A DNA stretch of 64,000 nucleotides from Kocuria rosea (GCF_023715525.1 NZ_JAMBOG010000015.1:27331-91330); one strand, 5' to 3'; positions 17,909 through 26,862 are shown, counted from the first letter of the stretch. The notes: generated by a model from the sequence alone, not told the origin. Made by a program: numbers and translations.

Positions 17909-18448
17909 CCGCCTCCGGCCGGCCGGCGCAGGGCCCCGGGACCGATCCGGGGGCGGGCGGCGGTCCGGCGGGGGCCAGGACGACGACGGACACGGCGGCT
18001 CCCTCGGGGGGAGGTGCCCGCCACGGACCGCCGGATGAAGGTGCACGGAAGCGGCGGGCGGCCGCGCGGCGCTCCGCCGCGGTGCCGGAGCAGGTGCTCG
18101 CGGGGCTCGGCGGGGCCCTCGCGGCCGCCACCCCGGCACTCCGCGCCGGCCTCCCGCCGGATCCGCCCGCGCGCTGTCACAATGACCCCATGACATTCGC
18201 CTCCGCGAACGGCGGGCGCGCCGCGGCGTGGACCACGCTCGGCGGGCCCCCCACCGCCCTGCGGGCGCACGCCCTCTCCTGGATCGCCGTCAGCGCCGAC
18301 GCCGGCGTCCTCCGCCGGGGAGGCGAGGCGGCCCGGGCCGCCCCGGCCCCTCCGTCCTGCGCCTGACCCGCGAGGCCCCCGCCTCCGTCCCCCGCCCGCC
18401 GACCCCTGCGAAACCCCCGTCTCGCTCCTGTCCCCCCGAGGAGTCGCC
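17909..18448. other. 540-bp stretch without a confident gene
   Basis: The sequence is very GC-rich with no strong coding signal. One 58-codon frame (18190-18366, MTFASANGGRAAAWTTLG) begins 7 nt after CACAAT, which is one base from TACAAT, so a leaderless small protein is conceivable but weakly supported. The ribosome-binding site CCCGAGGAGT at the right end belongs to the following gene. Confidence 0.4.
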
Positions 18449-19405
18449 ATGCCGCACGTCCCCCACATCCCCCCGCCTCACGACCCGGTCGGCTGCTCCG
18501 GCATGCACTCCGCGCCGGGCGCCCCGGCCGGCGCCCCGGTCTTCCGGTCCCCGGACGAGCTCGCCGCCGCCACCCGCCACGCCCGGCTGGGCCGCACCGG
18601 GCCCCTGCTGGTGGCCTCCCGGGCGGGTTTCCACCCCGACGGGCCCTGGCCGGGCTCCGCGCTCGAGTCGGCCGAGAACGTCCGTGCCGCGCTGCCGGCC
18701 ACGATCGTCGAGATCGACCTGCGGGCCACCGTCGACGGTGTGTGCGTCGTGCTGCACGACGCCGTCATGGGCCGGGCGAGCACCGGTGCGGGGCCGATCA
18801 GCGATCAGTCCGCCGACTACGTGCTGAGCCAGCGCCTCGTGGACAACCACGGCGAGGTCAGCGAGCACCGGCTCCGCGCGGCGGGGGACTTCCTCGCCTG
18901 GGCCGTGCGGACCGGCGCCGTCCTGTGGCTCGACGTCCACGACGTGGCACCGGAGACCGTCGTCGGGCTCGTGCGCGAGCACGGGGCCGAGAGCCAGGTG
19001 ATCGTCGGCGCCTACGGGCTGCGCAACCTCTCGGCCTACCGGCGGCTCGCCCCGGACCTGGTCTACTTCGTCCCCACCCACGCGGACGGGCTGCCCACGG
19101 TCGAGGACGTCCGGCGCGAGGTCCCGGACCCGGAGCGCCTGGTCGGCTTCGCCGGCGAGTACATGCCCGACCCCGAGGACAGCGTGCGGCTGCGCACCTG
19201 GGACGTCCCCGCGATGCTGGACCTCACGCGCTACGACGAGAACCTGCACGACGACGAGCTGGACCTGCGCTGCTACCGCCGCGCGGTGGAGGTCGGATGC
19301 CGCATCCTGCGCACCACCCACGTCCGGGAGGTGGCGGAGCTGCTCCAGCTCACGGCCGCCGCGCCGCAGTCCCTGAGGGAGCACTACCGGGTGTCCCGCC
19401 GCTGA
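18449..19405 (+). CDS. glycerophosphodiester phosphodiesterase-like protein, active site altered
   Basis: A 318-residue protein with the TIM-barrel layout of GDPD enzymes: EIDLRATVDGVCVVLHD supplies the E-x-D metal ligands and the second catalytic His. The first catalytic motif, normally His-Arg-Gly, reads VASRAGFHPDG here, with Ser in place of His. The later acidic strand reads LWLDVHDV rather than the usual E-x-K form. The hydrolase activity is therefore doubtful. The protein looks cytoplasmic, with no signal peptide. The ATG follows CCGAGGAGTCGCC. Confidence 0.7.
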   Translation: MPHVPHIPPPHDPVGCSGMHSAPGAPAGAPVFRSPDELAAATRHARLGRTGPLLVASRAGFHPDGPWPGSALESAENVRAALPATIVEIDLRATVDGVCVVLHDAVMGRASTGAGPISDQSADYVLSQRLVDNHGEVSEHRLRAAGDFLAWAVRTGAVLWLDVHDVAPETVVGLVREHGAESQVIVGAYGLRNLSAYRRLAPDLVYFVPTHADGLPTVEDVRREVPDPERLVGFAGEYMPDPEDSVRLRTWDVPAMLDLTRYDENLHDDELDLRCYRRAVEVGCRILRTTHVREVAELLQLTAAAPQSLREHYRVSRR

Positions 19406-19482
19406 TCCCGCCCGTGTGTGGCGCATCACGGCCGAGTCCCCTACGGTCGTAGCAGGACCACGGCGGCTCCAGGAGGCACGGC

Positions 19483-20451
19483 ATGGCACACGTCCAGCTG
19501 CTCGGCACCGGCGGCACCATCGCGTCGCGGGGCGGGGGCGAGAGCGGCTCGGTGGCCACCGACACCGCCGCCGGGCTCGCCACCACCCGGTACGGCGACG
19601 TCACCGTCGCCGCCCGCGACGTCCTGACCACCGGCAGCTACCGGCTGGGCCTGGCCGACCTGCGGCGGATCGCGGAGGCCGTGCAGGAGGCGCTGGTCGA
19701 CCGCGGCAACGACGGCGTGGTCGTCACCCACGGCACCGACACCCTGGAGGAGACGGCGTTCCTGCTGGACCTCGTGCACGCCTCGCCGAAGTCCGTGGTG
19801 GTCACCGGGGCCCAGCAGCCCGCGGACAGCCCCGCCCCCGACGGTCCCCGCAACGTGGCCGAGGCGGTGCTCGCCGCGCACTCGACGGCCCTGCACCACA
19901 GTGGCGTGCTCGTCTCGTTCGGGGGGACCCTGCGCACCGCCCGCGGCGCCCGCAAGGCCCACACCGTGGCCCCCGACCCGTTCCAGGGCGGCACCGAGGT
20001 GGCGCACGTGACCGGCGGCGAACTCGTCGTGCTGGCGAAGCCCGTGCGCCGCCCGCCCCTGCCCCTGCCCCCGGCGGACTTCGACGACGTGCGGGTCGAG
20101 GTCGTCACCGCCTACCCCGGGGCCACGCCCGAGCTGTTCGAGTTCGCGGTGGCCTCCGGTGCCCGGGCCGTGGTGCTCGCCGGCACCGGGGTCGGCAACG
20201 CGGGCCCGGGCTTCGCCGAGGCGGTGGGCCGGGCCGTGGCGGCGGGGTGCGCCGTGGTCCTGAGCACCCGCGCGCCGTGGGGTCCCGTGGTCCCGACCTA
20301 CGGCAACGGCGGGGGCGTGGACCTCGTGCGCGCCGGTGCCGTCCCCTCCGGGCACCTGAACCCCTTCCAGGCGCGGATCCTCGCCGCCCTGCTGCTCTCC
20401 CTCGGCACCTCGGCGCCCGACCTGCCCCAGGCGTTCCGCGCCCACCTGTAG
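19483..20451 (+). CDS. L-asparaginase (asparaginase/glutaminase family)
   Basis: A 322-residue cytoplasmic asparaginase. The first catalytic motif GTGGTIASRGG is at residues 8-18 and the second, VVTHGTDTLEETA, near 80. Length and single-chain form fit the bacterial AnsA/AnsB type, which hydrolyses asparagine to aspartate and ammonia. TACGGT at 19441-19446 is a likely -10, and CCAGGAGGCACGGC precedes the ATG. Confidence 0.9.
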   Translation: MAHVQLLGTGGTIASRGGGESGSVATDTAAGLATTRYGDVTVAARDVLTTGSYRLGLADLRRIAEAVQEALVDRGNDGVVVTHGTDTLEETAFLLDLVHASPKSVVVTGAQQPADSPAPDGPRNVAEAVLAAHSTALHHSGVLVSFGGTLRTARGARKAHTVAPDPFQGGTEVAHVTGGELVVLAKPVRRPPLPLPPADFDDVRVEVVTAYPGATPELFEFAVASGARAVVLAGTGVGNAGPGFAEAVGRAVAAGCAVVLSTRAPWGPVVPTYGNGGGVDLVRAGAVPSGHLNPFQARILAALLLSLGTSAPDLPQAFRAHL

Positions 20452-20517
20452 GGCCTCCGCGTCCGCGAGCCCCCTCGTGCCCGTCCCGCCGGGCCACGCC
20501 CCGACCCAGGAGGAAGC

Positions 20518-20604
20518 ATGGCGGAGAAGATCCCCGGGCCGCTGGCCGCCATGGCCGGCGTCGCCCGCGACGTCGCCGCCCGCCACCCCCGGGCGCGGGG
20601 CTGA
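20518..20604 (+). CDS. possible 28-residue small protein
   Basis: A short frame, MAEKIPGPLAAMAGVARDV and on to the stop, begins 4 nt after the near-perfect ribosome-binding site AGGAGGAAGC. The spacing and strength of this site are the only evidence. The next frame starts 3 nt after its stop, so it could also be a leader that couples translation to that gene. Confidence 0.4.
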   Translation: MAEKIPGPLAAMAGVARDVAARHPRARG

Positions 20605-20607
20605 GCC

Positions 20608-20940
20608 GTGTGCGCGGGGTGCTCCGGCGGCCGGCCGGTCTCGTCCACCACGGCCCGCCTCAACGCGGACCGGCTCAAGCCGGCCGTGCAGCAGGCGCTG
20701 CAGCGGCGGGTGGGGCGGCGGGCGCGGATCTCCGTGTTCGGGGACCGGTGGGTGCTGCGGCTGCCGACCGGGCGCCAGGAGGTCTTCGAGGACGTCGAGG
20801 CGCTCGCGGCCGCCCTCACGGCGCAGGGCCTCGCCGGTCCCGCGGATCCGCCCGGGGAGGTGCCGGCGGACCCGTCCGGGGAAGCGCACGGGAACGCGGC
20901 GGACGAGCTCGTGAGCGCCCTGCTCGCGGGGCCGCCCTAG
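20608..20940 (+). CDS. hypothetical protein
   Basis: A 110-residue protein of no recognised family. Residues ~15-75 (TTARLNADRLKPAVQQALQR to VLRLPTGRQEVFEDVEALAA) look like a small alpha/beta domain, and an acidic Pro-rich tail ends it. Its GTG lies 3 nt after the preceding tiny frame. Its stop codon TAG overlaps the -10 hexamer of the next gene. Confidence 0.5.
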   Translation: MCAGCSGGRPVSSTTARLNADRLKPAVQQALQRRVGRRARISVFGDRWVLRLPTGRQEVFEDVEALAAALTAQGLAGPADPPGEVPADPSGEAHGNAADELVSALLAGPP

Positions 20941-20949
20941 ACTCGCCGC

Positions 20950-21693
20950 ATGGCGTGGAACGCGGTGGCCCTCTCGACCCTCCTGGGCGTCGGCGTCCTC
21001 GTCGCGGTCACGGCCGCGGCGCTCGCGGTCCGCGGGGTGCCCCGGTGGTCCGCGCCCGGGCTCGCGGTGCTGCGCGCCGCCGCCCAGCTCGCCGCCCTCA
21101 GCCTCGTGCTCTCGGCGGTCATCGAGGACATCCGGTGGGTCTGGCTGGCCCTGGGGGCCATGCTCGTGGCGGCCGTCCTCACGGCCGGCGGCCGGATCGC
21201 CGCGGGGGCGCGGCTGCTGCCGTGGCTGGCCCTCGCCATGGTCCTCGCCGCGGGGACCGCCCTGGCGGTGGTGTTCCTGACGGGCGCCGTGACCGTGACC
21301 CCGCAGAACGTGCTCGCCGTCGGCGGCATCGTCATCGGCAACACCATGAGCATCGCCACGCTGACCGGCCGCCGCTACCGGGGCTCGCTGGTGGAGCGGC
21401 GCGACGAGGTGGAGGGCTGGCTGGCCCTCGGGGCGACCCCCCGGCAGTCCACGCTGGAGATCGCCCGCCACGCCGTCGTCGAGGCGATCGTCCCGTCGGT
21501 GGACCAGACCCGCACCACCGGGATGGTCGTGCTGCCCGGCGCGTTCGTGGGCGCGGTCTTCGCCGGGGCGTCGCCGCTGGAGGCGGGCCGGTTCCAGCTC
21601 GTCGTGCTCGCGAGCATCCTCGCCGCGGGGGCCCTCGTGGCGGTCGGCCTGGTGGAGGTGCTCGGCCGGGCGCGGACGGTGCCCACCGGGTGA
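20950..21693 (+). CDS. FetB/UPF0014 family membrane protein
   Basis: A 247-residue protein with about seven membrane segments and the FetB hallmarks RAAAQLAALSLVL, VGGIVIGNTMSIATL and VDQTRTTGMVVLPGAFVG. In E. coli FetAB this permease works with the ATPase FetA to export iron. No FetA-like ATPase is adjacent. It appears leaderless: TAGACT at 20938-20943 ends 6 nt before the ATG and overlaps the stop of the previous gene. Confidence 0.85.
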   Translation: MAWNAVALSTLLGVGVLVAVTAAALAVRGVPRWSAPGLAVLRAAAQLAALSLVLSAVIEDIRWVWLALGAMLVAAVLTAGGRIAAGARLLPWLALAMVLAAGTALAVVFLTGAVTVTPQNVLAVGGIVIGNTMSIATLTGRRYRGSLVERRDEVEGWLALGATPRQSTLEIARHAVVEAIVPSVDQTRTTGMVVLPGAFVGAVFAGASPLEAGRFQLVVLASILAAGALVAVGLVEVLGRARTVPTG

Positions 21694-21711
21694 TCCGCTC
21701 CTGCCGCGGGC

Positions 21712-22617
21712 TCAGCGCCCCGGCGCGGGCGGGGTGCGCCGCAGGGCGATGTCGAGGAGGTCCGCGGCGGCCCCCCGCACGGGCCGGTCCGGGCGGCGGA
21801 TGACCTGCAGCGAGCGGGTCAGCTCCAGCCCGTCGACGCGCACGGCGACCAGGCGGCCGTCGTCGAGCTCGTGGCGCACCGCGAGGCGGGACAGCACCGT
21901 GGGCCGGCAGCCCGCGAGGGCGGCGGCCTTGACCGCGGCGGTGGTGCCGAGCTCGACGAGCGGCGGCGCGAGCCCGGGCAGGGCCGCCTCGAGGGTCTGC
22001 CGGGTGCCGGAGCCGGCCTCGCGCAGCACGAGCCGGGTGGTCCGCAGCTCGTCCTGGGCGATGCCGTCCCGCTGCGCCCAGGGGTGGCCGGGCGGGACGA
22101 CGAGCACCAGCTCGTCCTGGGCGAAGGGCAGCGTCTCGACCGTGCGCGGGGCGGCGGGGCCCTCGACGAAGCCCAGCTGCACCTCGTCGGCGAGCACGGC
22201 GGCGATCACCTCGTCCGTGTTGCCCGTGGTGACCGAGACCTCCAGGCCGGGGTGCCGTCCGCGCAGCGCCATGATCCACGCCGGCAGGACGTGCTCGGCG
22301 ATGGTCATGGACGTGGCCACGGTGGCGTGCCCGCGCCCGGCGACGCTCGCCACGCCCTCGGCCAGGTTCTCCGCGGCCCGCAGCAGGTCCCCGATCCACT
22401 CCATGACCGGTGCGGCGCGGGCGGTGACCACGACCCCGCGCGGGGACCGGGTGAACAGGGCCAGGCCCAGGCGCTGCTCCACGGCCCGGATCCGGGCGCT
22501 GGCCGCCTGCTGGCTGATGCCCAGCTCGCGGGCGGCGGCGCCCACGCTGCCCAGCCGCGCGGCCAGGTGGGCGGTCTCGAACTCCTCGAGGGCGGGCAGG
22601 CGGGCGGCGACGGGCAT
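21712..22617 (-). CDS. LysR family transcriptional regulator
   Basis: A 301-residue LysR protein. The N-terminal winged helix carries FETAHLAARLGSVGAAAREL and GISQQAASARIRAVEQRLG, and a substrate-binding domain follows (EVSVTTGNTDEVIAAVLADE). It is divergent from the TDT exporter gene with about 100 bp between, so it probably controls that gene. An in-frame ATG three codons upstream (22626) is an alternative start. Confidence 0.86.
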   Translation of the reverse strand: MPVAARLPALEEFETAHLAARLGSVGAAARELGISQQAASARIRAVEQRLGLALFTRSPRGVVVTARAAPVMEWIGDLLRAAENLAEGVASVAGRGHATVATSMTIAEHVLPAWIMALRGRHPGLEVSVTTGNTDEVIAAVLADEVQLGFVEGPAAPRTVETLPFAQDELVLVVPPGHPWAQRDGIAQDELRTTRLVLREAGSGTRQTLEAALPGLAPPLVELGTTAAVKAAALAGCRPTVLSRLAVRHELDDGRLVAVRVDGLELTRSLQVIRRPDRPVRGAAADLLDIALRRTPPAPGR

Positions 22618-22721
22618 GCTGCCCATCGTCCCATCCGGCCGCTCCGCTCACAACCGGGGATTGTGGCCCCACAGGGGAGCGCCGTCTACCGGGTCCCGCC
22701 GCGCGGGAGGAAGGTGGGACC

Positions 22722-23837
22722 ATGAGCCTGCCCGTGACCCGTGCCGTCGTCGTCCCCACCGTCCCCGCGCGCACGGCCGGGCGGCGGCCGGGGCTCGCGG
22801 TCGAGCACGTGGGGCCCCAGTGGTTCCCCGCGGTCATGGGCACCGGGATCCTCGCCGTGTGCACCGAGCGGCTCGCGGCCGCCGCCCCCGCCCTGCACGG
22901 GGCGGCCCTCGCCGCCCTGGCCGTCGCGTGGCTCGTGCTCCTGGTCGTCGGCGGCACCTTCCTCCGGCACGCGCGGCGCCGTCCCGACCGGTTCCGCGCC
23001 ACCGTCGCGGATCCCGCCGTCGTGCCCTTCTACGGGGCGGTCGCCATGGGGCTGCTCTCCGTGGGGGCGGCCACCTCCGCCGTCCTGGGCCCGCACCTGC
23101 CGTCGACGGCGAGCGCCGCCGCCTGGCTGCTGTGGGTCCTCGGCACGCTCCTGGGCGTGGTCACGGCCCTGGGCTGCCCGGTGCGGCTGCTCACCGCCGG
23201 GCCTGCGGAGCGCGGCGCCCCGACCCCGGTGTGGGCGCTGCCGGTGGTCCCGCCGATGGTCTCGGCCGCCTCCGGGACCGCGCTGACGGCCACCCTGGCG
23301 CCCGGGCCGGCCGCGACCGCGCTGCTCGCGGCCTGCGGGGCGCTGTTCGTGCTGTCGCTGTGCCTGGGGACCGTGGTCTTCGTCCTCGCCTACGGCCACC
23401 TGGCGCGCGGGAACGCCCTGCCGCTGCAGGGCACGCCGGCGATCTGGATCCCGCTGGGGATGGCCGGGCAGTCCACCGCGGCCGTGAACCTGGCCCTCGT
23501 CCCGGCGGGGGCGGCCCTCCCGCCCGCCGCGCTCGGGGGCCTGCACGCGGCGGCCGTCGGCTACAGCGCCGTCGCGCTGCTCCTCGGGGCGGTGGCGGCG
23601 GCGGTCGCCCTGCGCGTGACGGTGCGGGCGCTGCGCCGGGGCCTGCGCTTCTCGCCGGCCTGGTGGAGCTTCACGTTCCCGGCCGGGGCCATGGGCCTGG
23701 GCGTCTCCGCGCTCGGGACCACCCTGGGCGCGTCCTGGCTGATCGCCGTCTCGGCGGGGATCTGCGCCGGCCTGGCCGGGACCGTGGGCCTGTGCCTGGT
23801 GTGCTCGGCCCGGTGCTGGCTCACCGGCCGGGCCTGA
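22722..23837 (+). CDS. TDT/SLAC1 family transporter (TehA-like)
   Basis: A 371-residue protein with about ten membrane segments. The opening VGPQWFPAVMGTGILAVCTE is typical of the tellurite-resistance/dicarboxylate transporter family, whose members move sulfite, malate or other anions. TPAIWIPLGMAGQSTAAVN lies in a later segment. The divergent LysR gene suggests inducible expression, and sulfite or an organic acid is the likeliest substrate by analogy. GGGAGGAAGG lies before the ATG. Confidence 0.82.
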   Translation: MSLPVTRAVVVPTVPARTAGRRPGLAVEHVGPQWFPAVMGTGILAVCTERLAAAAPALHGAALAALAVAWLVLLVVGGTFLRHARRRPDRFRATVADPAVVPFYGAVAMGLLSVGAATSAVLGPHLPSTASAAAWLLWVLGTLLGVVTALGCPVRLLTAGPAERGAPTPVWALPVVPPMVSAASGTALTATLAPGPAATALLAACGALFVLSLCLGTVVFVLAYGHLARGNALPLQGTPAIWIPLGMAGQSTAAVNLALVPAGAALPPAALGGLHAAAVGYSAVALLLGAVAAAVALRVTVRALRRGLRFSPAWWSFTFPAGAMGLGVSALGTTLGASWLIAVSAGICAGLAGTVGLCLVCSARCWLTGRA

Positions 23838-23850
23838 CGCGCCCGGCCGG

Positions 23851-24273
23851 CTAGAGCGCGGCCGCCCCGGCCAGCACCAGGCCGATGCCGGCGGCCAGCA
23901 GCCCCGCAGTGAGACTGGCAGCGCCCAGCCACAGCAGGACGATGAGCCTGCCCGGCTGCTGCGGGTCCTTGCCCAGCACCGACAGGAAGAAGCCGGCCGG
24001 CATGAGGACGGCGGCCACCGGCACCCCGCTGCGGGCCACGACCTCCAGCGGCGCCGGGAGGCTCACCTGGTCGACGACGAGCAGGATCACGATGCTCAGG
24101 ACCAGCAGCACGGCCGCATGGGCGTGCCCGGCGCGGAAGAAGCCCTTCTGCAGGTCGTTCGTCTCCACATGCCGGCGCACGACCTTGGTGAGGAAGTACC
24201 CGCCGGACTCCACGGTCACCAGGAACAGGAGCAGCACGCCGATCGTGAGGAGCGTCTGCGGTTGGACCGTCAT
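23851..24273 (-). CDS. small membrane protein of unknown function
   Basis: A 140-residue protein with four hydrophobic segments (LTIGVLLLFLVTVESGGYFL, AVLLVLSIVILLVV, then two near the C terminus) and a soluble loop rich in His and charged residues (RRHVETNDLQKGFFRAGHAH). The loop motif KGFFRAGHAHA recurs in actinobacterial membrane proteins, but I cannot name the family. It converges with the TDT gene. Confidence 0.72.
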   Translation of the reverse strand: MTVQPQTLLTIGVLLLFLVTVESGGYFLTKVVRRHVETNDLQKGFFRAGHAHAAVLLVLSIVILLVVDQVSLPAPLEVVARSGVPVAAVLMPAGFFLSVLGKDPQQPGRLIVLLWLGAASLTAGLLAAGIGLVLAGAAAL

Positions 24274-24298
24274 GGCGTCCAGTGTTGGACCGGGGAGC

Positions 24299-24320
24299 CC
24301 GCCCGTTCAAGGACGGGCGG
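24299..24320 (-). terminator. hairpin terminator of the 24364-25002 gene
   Basis: An 8-bp stem CCGCCCGT/ACGGGCGG with loop TCAAGG lies 44 nt after the stop of the minus-strand gene and before the next minus-strand gene. Confidence 0.55.
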
Positions 24321-24363
24321 CGTGCCCGCGTCACAACCGGTCGCACGCCCGCCCCGCGGCCGG

Positions 24364-25002
24364 TCAGGACGCGCGGCCGGCGACGATCGCGTCGTAGAGC
24401 GCCGTCGGGAGCAGGCCGCCGCGGTGGGCGCGCTCGACGGCGGCGAAGCCCTCGTCCGTCTCCTCGTAGGGGAAGTGGATCAGGTCGGCGACGAGCTCCC
24501 AGTGGTCGATCACCCCGCCGGCGTAGAGCCGGCAGATCTCCTCCGGGGTGTCGGCCGAGAAGGTGGGGGACGCGGGCAGGACGTACTCGCCGGCGGGCAC
24601 CCGCCAGGCCTCGAGGACGTCGAGGTCCGCCGCCAGGTCCTCGAGCGTGTCGTAGTGGCCCGTGCGGTCGGGGTCCACGGTCCCGTCGGGATTGGCCAGC
24701 TCGACGTCGTAGCCGCCCTCCGCCGCCGCGAAGACGGAGGTGGGCCCGGGCTCCCCGCCCACGCCGGCGTCCAGGGGCAGCTGGGACGGCAGCCACTCCC
24801 AGCCGTCGCCGAGCTGGTCCATCTCGAGGTCGCGGTAGGCGACCCAGCCGCGGGAGGTGAGCAGCTCGTGGGCGTCGTCGTCCCAGGTGCCCTGCGGGGA
24901 GCCCTCGACGTCGACGTTCCGGGCGCCGGCCGCGGCGTGGAAGTCGCGGCGCTGCTGCTTCTTCTTGGCGGCGGCCTTCTTGCGGGGCTTGCTCTTGGGC
25001 AC
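24364..25002 (-). CDS. hypothetical protein with basic N-terminal tail
   Basis: A 212-residue soluble protein. The N terminus is a Lys/Arg-rich tail (PKSKPRKKAAAKKKQQRRD) that may bind nucleic acid. The rest is acidic with many Trp and Tyr (LTSRGWVAYRDLEMDQLGDG, WEWLPSQLPLDAGVG). No family recognised. The GTG at 25002 lies 4 nt after AGGAGAA, which decides the start. Confidence 0.72.
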   Translation of the reverse strand: MPKSKPRKKAAAKKKQQRRDFHAAAGARNVDVEGSPQGTWDDDAHELLTSRGWVAYRDLEMDQLGDGWEWLPSQLPLDAGVGGEPGPTSVFAAAEGGYDVELANPDGTVDPDRTGHYDTLEDLAADLDVLEAWRVPAGEYVLPASPTFSADTPEEICRLYAGGVIDHWELVADLIHFPYEETDEGFAAVERAHRGGLLPTALYDAIVAGRAS

Positions 25003-25143
25003 GGGATTCTCCTGGCAGGCGGGAGGGCCGCGCGGCGGCCCCTCGGGACTTCCATGATGGCGCACCGGGGCGGGCCCGCGGGCCGCTGCCCGCCGTCGGT
25101 GCCCGCTCTTGTCCCGGGCGCCGTCCCGCCGTAGCGTGCGGGC

Positions 25144-25902
25144 ATGGCCCCGGACCCGCTCCCGGACGGCACGGACGTCGTGCGCCGGCTCTTCGCCGCC
25201 TACCTCGCCCAGGACGAGGCGGCGGCGCGAGAGCTCCTCGACGACGCCCTGCGGTTCACCTCGCCGCAGGACGACCACATCGACAAGGCCGCATGGCTCG
25301 CCCGCTGCCTCCCCACGGCCCGGCGGGTGGCGTGGCAGGAGCTGCGCGAGGTCGTCGAGGCGCGGCCCGGTCTCGTGCTCGTGCGCTACGAGTACGGGCT
25401 GAGGACCGGCGGGACGTTCCAGAACATGGAGGCGATCACGGTGCGCGACGGCCGGGTCGTCGACGTCCAGGTCTACTTCGGCGGCGCGCCGGCCGCCGCC
25501 GACCCCCAGCACCCGACGCTCCAGGAAGGCCCGCCCGCCATGAAGCACTACCTGCTCAGCATCGAACAGCCCGACGGCGGCCCGGCCGGGCCCGAGGTCC
25601 TCGGACCCGTGATGCGCGACGTCGCGGCCTTCAACGAGGAGCTCAGGGCCGCCGGGGCGTGGGTCTTCGCCGGCGGCCTCGACCGGGCGGAGGCGTCCGT
25701 CGTCGTGCGCTTCCACGGCGGCGACGTGGTCACGACCGACGGCCCGTACGAGCGCGAGGACGAGCACGCGGGCGGGATCTGCATCGTGGCGGCCCCCGAC
25801 TACGACGCCGCCATCGAGTGGGGCCGCAAGCTGGCGAAGGCCACGACCCTGCCCGTGGAGGTGCGCGAGTTCCAGGGCGAGCCCGCCGAGCACCTGCCGT
25901 AG
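25144..25902 (+). CDS. SnoaL-like domain fused to YCII (DGPF-type) domain
   Basis: A 252-residue two-domain protein. Residues 1-~120 are an NTF2/SnoaL-like cone (VRRLFAAYLAQDEAAARELL to MEAITVRDGRVVDVQVYF). Residues ~132-245 are a YCII/DGPF-type domain starting MKHYLLSIEQPDGG, with DGPYEREDEHAGGICIVAA where the family has the DGPF motif. These are normally separate small proteins. The internal Met at the domain border could in principle start a second product, but no clear ribosome-binding site precedes it. TAGCGT at 25132-25137 lies 6 nt before the ATG, so the mRNA looks leaderless. Confidence 0.78.
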   Translation: MAPDPLPDGTDVVRRLFAAYLAQDEAAARELLDDALRFTSPQDDHIDKAAWLARCLPTARRVAWQELREVVEARPGLVLVRYEYGLRTGGTFQNMEAITVRDGRVVDVQVYFGGAPAAADPQHPTLQEGPPAMKHYLLSIEQPDGGPAGPEVLGPVMRDVAAFNEELRAAGAWVFAGGLDRAEASVVVRFHGGDVVTTDGPYEREDEHAGGICIVAAPDYDAAIEWGRKLAKATTLPVEVREFQGEPAEHLP

Positions 25903-25942
25903 ACCTCGACGCCCTCCCTCCCGGCGCGCTGATCCGGCCGGG

Positions 25943-26767
25943 TCACCGGTCGATCTGCCGGGCCTGGGCCTCCCAGTCGGCGTGCAGGTCCCGGGCCTCG
26001 GTGGGCCGGTGGGTCTCCCGCATGGCCCTGAGCGCCGCGTTGCGCTGGTCGGCCAGGGAGTCCGCGGCCGCCCTCGCGGCGGCGTCCAGGCGCACCTGGG
26101 CGCGGGCGTCGGAGATGCTGCGCATGATGGCCTCCACGCCCTCGGACCCGCCCTGCAGGTAGGCGGCCCGGACGGCGGGGTCCGGGTGGCAGACGTAGCG
26201 GTCGTCGGACTGGCCCAGCCGGGCGTCGAACTCCTCGTCGGTGCGGTCGGCGAGCATGGCGGCCACCCGGTCCAGGCGGGCCTCGACGTCCCGCTGGAAG
26301 GGGGTCCGCCCGGCCACGTCGCGCAGGGACCACAGCGCCTGGCCGTGCCGGCGCAGCCTCGTCGCGTCCCAGTCGGCCCGGGGGATCTCGGCCAGCCGGC
26401 CGGCGACGAACGACGCGTCCCCCGTCCGGTGCTGGTGCGGCAGGACCCCCAGCCGGCACCGCAACCAGGCGGTGCGCATGTCCTGCCCACCGGCCCGCCG
26501 GGCCTGCTCCACGAGCCCGGCGGCGCTCCGCTGCGCGGTCCGGTGCCCGGTCGGGTGCGCGGCCGTCCGCCTGCCGGCCGGGGTCTTCCGCGGCGTGCGC
26601 ACGGAGGTCCGCACGAGCAGGACGGCCAGGTAGAGAGCGGCGACGACCACGCCGGTGACGACGATGGTGCGCAGGTGGGTGAGGACGAACGAGACGACGC
26701 AGAGCACGACGATCCCGGCGATCAGCAGCAGGCAACCGGAGCCGTCCCTGCTCCCGGTGCTCTTCAT
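25943..26767 (-). CDS. membrane-anchored hypothetical protein
   Basis: A 274-residue protein with two adjacent hydrophobic segments near the N terminus (GCLLLIAGIVVLCVVSFVL; TIVVTGVVVAALYLAVLLV), then a long, Arg-rich, mostly helical cytoplasmic part. Repeated Ala/Arg/Asp-rich helices (DPAVRAAYLQGGSEGVEAIM, ARAAADSLADQRNAALRAM) recall HEAT-like solenoids. No family assigned. Confidence 0.65.
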   Translation of the reverse strand: MKSTGSRDGSGCLLLIAGIVVLCVVSFVLTHLRTIVVTGVVVAALYLAVLLVRTSVRTPRKTPAGRRTAAHPTGHRTAQRSAAGLVEQARRAGGQDMRTAWLRCRLGVLPHQHRTGDASFVAGRLAEIPRADWDATRLRRHGQALWSLRDVAGRTPFQRDVEARLDRVAAMLADRTDEEFDARLGQSDDRYVCHPDPAVRAAYLQGGSEGVEAIMRSISDARAQVRLDAAARAAADSLADQRNAALRAMRETHRPTEARDLHADWEAQARQIDR

Positions 26768-26862
26768 GGCGGATCCCCCTGAACCCTGTGACCACCCGAG
26801 CGGCCATTTTATCCGGGTTCCGCACCGGCGAACAGTGCGCCCGCCGTCGCTACGCTGGGCCC

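Noticed and set aside
18190..18366. 58-codon frame in the 17.9-18.4 kb gap
   Set aside because: A CACAAT box 7 nt upstream is suggestive, but composition is low-complexity and there is no other support; not called as a gene.
19416..21803. 795-codon plus-strand frame across asparaginase and FetB genes
   Set aside because: It spans several real genes in another frame and consists of Arg/Pro/Gly-rich shadow sequence.
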